Shown here: positions 33,496-37,978 of the stretch, one piece after another
Layout: every line of letters begins with the position of its first letter
Position numbering within the stretch: the first letter of the stretch is position 1
DNA from: Bradymonadales bacterium
GTDB taxonomy: Bacteria; Myxococcota_A; Bradymonadia; JAFGEP01
Reading direction: 5' to 3'
DNA: 37,978 nt
NCBI GenBank assembly: GCA_016931535.1
Contig: JAFGEP010000155.1
Location: forward strand, 1-37,978
Position numbers and translations under genes: made by a program
The notes under the pieces: generated by a model
Databases searched by the model: none
Seen by the model: only the letters and a program-made list of their open reading frames with translations
Told to the model about the DNA's origin: nothing

Positions 33496-36400
33496 CTATT
33501 CCCCTGACTGATCGGCCGGCTGCTCGGCTGGTTGCTCTCCTGGCTGCCCTTCCGGTTGCTCTTCTGGCTGCTCATCCACCTGCTCTTCCAGATCCTCACC
33601 TGACTCGTCGGCTGGCTGCTCGGCCGGTTCCTCGAAGACGGCCTCGATGAAGCTCCGGCTCCATGGGGGAAGCGGTGGGAGGTCGTCGGCCTCGATCCGT
33701 TCATTCCAGGCCATGTCGGTGAGGCGTTCGCTCATGGGTTGGGTGAACTCGTAGAAGGAGTAGATGCCCCCCTGGACCATCCGTTGGCCGACCGTGTTGG
33801 GAACGACCACGAACAGGTCCATGATCCGGCCGATCGCCAGCTGGATGACCTCCTGTCGCTCGATGTTGGTGTATACGTCGGCAGCCAGGGCGATGCCGGT
33901 CTGGATCCGGCCCTCGTCGTTGCCGAAAGTACCTTCGTCCATGTACTCTTGGCTGAGGAACATCTGTTCCAGCATGGCGCCAACCAGGCTCAGCCACAGG
34001 TGATCCTCCTCGGTCAGCGCCTCGCCGGCCACCTCCTTGGCAGCCAGCTCGGACAGCCTGGCTGCGAACCGCTGGGCGGAGAGAATCTCTTCGATCGACT
34101 GCCGATAGGTACGGGACCACAGGTAGCCAGAAATCTCAGGCGGCTCGCTGCTGGCCAGGTCCCCATAGACCCGCCCGGCGAGCTGGGCCAGGTTGGCGAA
34201 GAAAACCGGGAGCGGATCCACGAAGCCGCGGGGTGGGGGAAGAACCGCCTGTTCGGTGAGCACCACCGCTAACATATCGCCTCCGGCCTCCACGCCGTAC
34301 TCCTGGAAGGAGTAGAGAACAGCGTCGTGCTTGAGCTGGGTGAAACCAGCCAGGGCGGAAAGCAGCAAGCGATCCGGCCAGGCGCTGGACCGGGCGAAAG
34401 CGAGGGGCGAGTCTGGCGGAAGGTCGAAGGGGATCGCCAGGGTACGCAGCAGGGCGAGCAGGGAGTGGTAGAGGTCTGTAGAGAAGTAGGTGTCCGGCAG
34501 ACCGGTGCCGAACTCGGCTTGCGCTCTCAGCGCCTCCCGGTAGGCCTCCAGGTAGGTCTCACCCTGAGCCCAGGCCAGCGCGTATTCGGCCGCCCGTTCT
34601 ATCCCCAGACCGGCGAACAGCTCGAGAGCGGTGGGGTACGGCTTGCCAAAGACCTCCGGGTGGGTCAGCTTGCTGAAGAACTCCACGTCCAGCCCATAGC
34701 GCCGGGGAAAGAAGGTAAACTGCAGGGGATACTCGCCGACGTGGGTCGGATCCTCGAGCTGGGCCGCGGCCACCTGCAGCCCCCGGAAGGGGATGGGGCC
34801 CCGCAGCTCGGCAAGAAGCGCCATGACCGGCGCGGCCTGAAAGGGGCCGAGCAGCTCGGGATGCGCCGATCGAACCTGGCGAACATGGGCCACGGTCACA
34901 TCCACCGGACGTCCCATGAAGGCACCCACCAATCGGTCGATGCTGTCGTATCGCTCCCTGAGGGCACTATCCTGGTCTATCAACTCCACCAGCTCGAACA
35001 GGGCCGAATCCATCGGCAGCGGCACCTGGCCGAACCACATCATGGCCCAGAAGTACCCCATGAGATCGGAACCGGTGTAGTGTCCCCGAGGGATGAACTG
35101 GGTGTAGTCCACGTAGTAGAGTTCAGCCTGCCCGGGTATCTGGATGGTGCCCAACCCTTCGTGCGCCAGGATGAGGGTGACCCGCTGGCGGATCCCTTCC
35201 CTCAGCGGCTCGGGGATCTCCTCCATGGCCGCGGCCAGCGCGTCCCCAAGCTGGTCTTCGACCGGCCGGTTGGCCTGTGCCAGCAACTGCTGAAGCCGAG
35301 CGAGCTCCTCGGCGGTCAGGTAGGTGGCTTCGGACGGATCGAACGCACCGACCTGGGCACGGTTCCAGATCTGCTGAGCGTCCCACTCGCCCACCAGCGC
35401 CCCTGCTTCGATCACGAAGTACTCTTCCCCGGTCAGCCCCATGGCGGCGGCCATCTTCAGCAGGACCATGGGAACCCCGAAGTACTCGGCGTAGTAGCGG
35501 ACCAACTCTCCGCTCGGTTCCTCCAGGCGGCCGGCGTATCCCTGGAAGAGCCCTTCGGTCAGCTCCAGCAGCTTGCTGGCGGCATCTCTCTCGGCAGTGC
35601 GCAGCAGGCGCGCAAACTCGTCATGATAGGCCTGCAGCGCGGCATCTGCCGTCACGAACACCCCCCGGCGACGATAGCCGATCTGGTCGTACAGCCGGAA
35701 AAACTCCCTCTCCGTGCCAGGGCGAGCCACGAAGCGATTGGCGTGAAGAAGCGGGGAAAAACCCTCTCCGTACAGCTCCGGATAATCCACCAGGTCCACG
35801 ACATCCTGGAGGTAGAAATCGGCTTCAGCCAGATAAATTGCGGTCTGCCCGTTTTCCTCGGCCTCGAAGGCGATCATCTGGCCGGTCGGAGACCAGACCA
35901 CCTGGCGGCTGGGAGGACCCTCGAACGGCACACTGACCCACTCGCTCCCCTCGACGCGGGAACGCATCGCGATTTCCGAGACCGGTTGATGATGATGGGC
36001 GATTAAGAGTGTTTGATTGGCAGAGTACCCGGGAGTGCCGAGCCGACTGGCCGGTTCTGAAGCAGCCACCCCCTCATAGTGGCCGAAGCGACGAGGAAGC
36101 GCAGACAGACAGGGATCTGCCACGACCTCCTCCCAGTTCATCTCCCGTTGGTACTCGCAGCCCGTGAACTCCCAAGTGGGGATCGAAAGCTCGCTGGCCA
36201 GGGCATTCAGGGCATCCATCAAGGACCGGTCCCACTGCGCCTCGCCATGGAACACCGTCGACCCTTCTTCAGAATCACAAACCCAGGCCAGGTTCAGCCC
36301 GTTACCGGACCAGCTCGGAGAGTGACAGCTCAGCGATTCGGGGCTGACTGGACCCAGGTGGTTGCGGTTGGTGGACTGAAACCAGATCTCCTGGCGCCCC

Positions 36401-36939
36401 TCGAACCGCCGGGTGAAGACCACCTTGCCGTAGGTATCGACGATCACCCCGGAAGCGCCCTCCTCACTACACTCGTCGTAGCCGGCCGTGCTGATGATGT
36501 AGCTCAACGGACTGACCGCCGGCTCCAGCTCATCCCCCTCCAGCTCCGTCAATTGCACGACATCCGATCCATCGGGCGCCATGGTGTACAGATCATAGCT
36601 TCCGGCGCGGTTGGAGCTCCAGACGATTCGGCCATCCAGGGGGTTGAAGGTGGGATCCCGATCGTCGGCGGCATCCTCGGTCAGGCGGGTCGCCGTCTGG
36701 TCGGCGATGGACACCAGGTAGATGTCGGCAGCACCCTGGGGACCGGCGAAGCACACGATCTGGGAGCCGTCCGGGCTGAAACGCGGACTTTGGGCACCGA
36801 TGGCCGGATCCGTCAGACGCCAGACACGGCCTATCGACTGGGGCAGCTCGGTGGCCGCCGAATCCACGGAATACGCCGAAACGGCGGCAATCGCGGTGGA
36901 AAGAAGCGCTATAGCGATGATCTTCCTGCTTTGACCCAT
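33496..36939 (-). CDS. Exported DUF3160 protein with N-terminal beta-propeller
   Basis: 1147 residues. The N-terminus (KIIAIALLSTAIAAVSA) is a signal peptide. Residues about 40-330 contain PD40/TolB-like propeller motifs (PRFSPDGSQIVCFAG, FNPLDGRIVWSSNRAG, VVWSPTGQMIAFEA). The DUF3160 domain (about 370-1080) follows, with the typical GYRRRGVFVTADAALQAYHDEFARLLR and LNRPVDVTVAHVRQ-type segments; its function is unknown. The C-terminus is a Pro/Glu/Gln-rich low-complexity tail (about 1105-1147). The tail is cut by an amber codon, after which the repeat continues in the same frame. The gene is divergent from the TatD-type gene. AAAGGA lies 10 bases upstream of the start. Confidence 0.9.
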   Translation of the reverse strand: MGQSRKIIAIALLSTAIAAVSAYSVDSAATELPQSIGRVWRLTDPAIGAQSPRFSPDGSQIVCFAGPQGAADIYLVSIADQTATRLTEDAADDRDPTFNPLDGRIVWSSNRAGSYDLYTMAPDGSDVVQLTELEGDELEPAVSPLSYIISTAGYDECSEEGASGVIVDTYGKVVFTRRFEGRQEIWFQSTNRNHLGPVSPESLSCHSPSWSGNGLNLAWVCDSEEGSTVFHGEAQWDRSLMDALNALASELSIPTWEFTGCEYQREMNWEEVVADPCLSALPRRFGHYEGVAASEPASRLGTPGYSANQTLLIAHHHQPVSEIAMRSRVEGSEWVSVPFEGPPSRQVVWSPTGQMIAFEAEENGQTAIYLAEADFYLQDVVDLVDYPELYGEGFSPLLHANRFVARPGTEREFFRLYDQIGYRRRGVFVTADAALQAYHDEFARLLRTAERDAASKLLELTEGLFQGYAGRLEEPSGELVRYYAEYFGVPMVLLKMAAAMGLTGEEYFVIEAGALVGEWDAQQIWNRAQVGAFDPSEATYLTAEELARLQQLLAQANRPVEDQLGDALAAAMEEIPEPLREGIRQRVTLILAHEGLGTIQIPGQAELYYVDYTQFIPRGHYTGSDLMGYFWAMMWFGQVPLPMDSALFELVELIDQDSALRERYDSIDRLVGAFMGRPVDVTVAHVRQVRSAHPELLGPFQAAPVMALLAELRGPIPFRGLQVAAAQLEDPTHVGEYPLQFTFFPRRYGLDVEFFSKLTHPEVFGKPYPTALELFAGLGIERAAEYALAWAQGETYLEAYREALRAQAEFGTGLPDTYFSTDLYHSLLALLRTLAIPFDLPPDSPLAFARSSAWPDRLLLSALAGFTQLKHDAVLYSFQEYGVEAGGDMLAVVLTEQAVLPPPRGFVDPLPVFFANLAQLAGRVYGDLASSEPPEISGYLWSRTYRQSIEEILSAQRFAARLSELAAKEVAGEALTEEDHLWLSLVGAMLEQMFLSQEYMDEGTFGNDEGRIQTGIALAADVYTNIERQEVIQLAIGRIMDLFVVVPNTVGQRMVQGGIYSFYEFTQPMSERLTDMAWNERIEADDLPPLPPWSRSFIEAVFEEPAEQPADESGEDLEEQVDEQPEEQPEGQPGEQPAEQPADQSGE

Positions 36940-37097
36940 GGCGAGATTTTCCTTTGTAGGTTGTGATACTGGGCTGCTACAACTGGGTGCAGAATCATCT
37001 TTCTTACGTTAAGTAGAGTCAACGGGGTAGTACCAGTACTGGAAGACAGGTCCATGGCCAATAGCCCGACAAACGAAGCCAACCAGCCACCCTCCCC

Positions 37098-37886
37098 ATG
37101 ATCGACTCCCACTGCCACCTGGATGATTGGTCGACGGGTGAGGAGCGCGATGGGATCCTCCGGCAGGCCCGACAAGCGGGAGTGGACGGGTTCGTAGTGC
37201 CCGCCGTCTCCCCGGACAACTGGCCTGAGGTGGCCGAGCTGGCCAGGACGGTTGCCGGGGTACAGACCGCCTATGGGATCCATCCCCACTACCTGGACAG
37301 GCTTGGACCGGGCTCCTTGGAAACCGTGCTGGCTGAGCTGGAACGCTTCCTTCCGGGAGCAGCGGCACTGGGAGAGGTTGGACTGGACCGTCGGGTGGCC
37401 CGGGATGGGGGAGAAAGGAAACGGCAGGAGGAGGTGTTTCTGGCTCAGATCGGGATCGCCCAAGCCCGTCTATTGCCGCTGATCGTTCACTGCGTGAGGG
37501 CTCACGGTCGGTTGCTGGAGCTACTCTCGTCCCACAGGATCGAAAGGGGGGGCATTCTGCATTGGTACTCGGGCCCCGCCGAGCTGGTGGGCGATTTTCT
37601 CAGGCTAGGGTTCCTCTTCGGATTCGGTCTGGCGGTGGGCAGGCCACAGGCAAGTAAGGCTCGAGCGGCGCTGCGAGCGGTGCCTGCCGAAGCCCTGGTG
37701 ATCGAGACCGATGCGCCGGATCAGCCGGCCAGACCGGGGGAACGAAACGTCCCTGCCGCACTGGCGGAAGTGGCCAGGATCGTGGCAGAGATCAGGGGAG
37801 CGCCAGTTGGGGAGATCGTCGAGCTGTCGGATCGGAACCTGGAAAGGGTGCTCGGCCCCATACCACGATGTGGAGGCTCGACCTGA
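37098..37886 (+). CDS. TatD-family metal-dependent DNase
   Basis: 262 residues. A TIM-barrel hydrolase of the TatD/YcfH/YjjV group with all metal ligands in order: HCHLD near 4-8, GIHPHY near 60, GEVGLDR near 93, VHCVRAH near 133, HWYSG near 155 and IETDAPD near 203. These bind two metal ions and support 3'-to-5' exonuclease or endonuclease activity on DNA in repair and turnover; peptide or other substrates have been suggested for some members. The start at 37098 has a weak ribosome-binding site. It is divergent from the DUF3160 gene (158 bp apart). The possible CRISPR-like repeat starts 6 bases after its stop codon. Confidence 0.95.
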   Translation: MIDSHCHLDDWSTGEERDGILRQARQAGVDGFVVPAVSPDNWPEVAELARTVAGVQTAYGIHPHYLDRLGPGSLETVLAELERFLPGAAALGEVGLDRRVARDGGERKRQEEVFLAQIGIAQARLLPLIVHCVRAHGRLLELLSSHRIERGGILHWYSGPAELVGDFLRLGFLFGFGLAVGRPQASKARAALRAVPAEALVIETDAPDQPARPGERNVPAALAEVARIVAEIRGAPVGEIVELSDRNLERVLGPIPRCGGST

Positions 37887-37891
37887 CAGCA

Positions 37892-37978
37892 CCCCGCCTC
37901 AAGGTGGAGGCAAAACCGGCCAATGTCACCTTCCGGGGGGTAGATGATTCATCTCCCCGCCTCAAGGTGGAGGCAAAA
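37892..37978 (+). repeat. Palindromic direct repeat, possible start of a CRISPR array (cut by window edge)
   Basis: CCCCGCCTCAAGGTGGAGGC followed by AAAA occurs at 37892-37915 and again at 37955-37978, where the window ends. The 24 visible bases are identical in both copies and start at exactly the same point. The period is 63 bp and the 39 bases between are unrelated to the repeat. The repeat has an internal 5-bp inverted arm GCCTC/GAGGC. Length, spacing and palindrome fit a CRISPR repeat-spacer unit, but only two copies are visible and no cas gene is in the window. It could also be a tandem or hairpin repeat. Confidence 0.4.

Noticed and set aside
34327..36006. 559-codon plus-strand open frame
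   Set aside because: Antisense shadow of the DUF3160 gene; protein-like signal is absent.
37892..37915. The TatD-side palindrome as an intrinsic terminator
   Set aside because: On the plus strand it is followed by AAAA rather than a T-run, and an identical copy 63 bp on argues for a repeat.
1..37978. tRNA, rRNA or known riboswitch in the gaps
   Set aside because: No cloverleaf, rRNA core or riboswitch consensus was seen by eye in any intergenic region.

Overview
The window is GC-rich bacterial chromosome with long, well-coded genes. The gene content points to a Myxococcota or other deltaproteobacterial-type lineage. The main clues are a trypsin-like protease carrying MopE-type metal-binding repeats and a MYXO-CTERM-like C-terminal tail, a VIT/von Willebrand A protein with an AgmX/PglI-like C-terminus, a DUF3160 protein, and many short-signal lipoproteins. 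No rRNA or tRNA gene was seen. The genus cannot be named from this sequence.

Layout. The left edge (1-324) is the end of an IS66-type transposase. Next come two minus-strand paralogous lipoprotein dual-specificity phosphatases (513-2353), a plus-strand membrane-anchored VWA protein (2841-4319), a soluble triple-PAS histidine kinase without an adjacent response regulator (4463-6466), and gpsA with its own promoter (6723-7757). From 19018 back to 7808 runs a long minus-strand series. In transcription order it is an S9 prolyl-oligopeptidase lipoprotein, a Lon-like AAA+ protease overlapped by ATGA with a lipase-like hydrolase, a CDP-alcohol phosphotransferase resembling eukaryotic choline/ethanolamine phosphotransferases, htpG, hutU and a small HEAT-repeat protein. 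At 19360-20049 lies what looks like the C-terminal half of a REP-associated tyrosine transposase (RAYT-like).

The right half is dominated by envelope or secreted proteins. These are the VIT-VWA-AgmX protein (20367-22934), a GH114 lipoprotein (23536-24381), two tiny genes ending in a strong terminator (24566-25016), the protease/MopE/MYXO-CTERM protein (25744-27951), a CYTH protein, an overlapping tldD-tldE pair in which TldD carries a Tat lipoprotein signal, a CapA-like phosphoesterase, and a DUF3160 protein whose Pro/Glu/Gln tail is interrupted by an amber codon. A TatD-family DNase ends the gene series. Immediately after it, a palindromic direct repeat occurs twice with a 63-bp period and runs off the window, possibly the start of a CRISPR array.

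A dispersed palindromic repeat family (REP-like) sits in three intergenic spaces (about 7778, 16916 and 28606, the last with an extra partial copy). The RAYT-like remnant is in the same window. How the genes cooperate is mostly inference. Protein quality control (HtpG, Lon-like, TldD/E, S9 peptidase), phospholipid synthesis (GpsA, CDP-alcohol phosphotransferase) and surface proteolysis or adhesion (VWA, VIT, MopE proteins) are the visible themes, but no single pathway operon is present.
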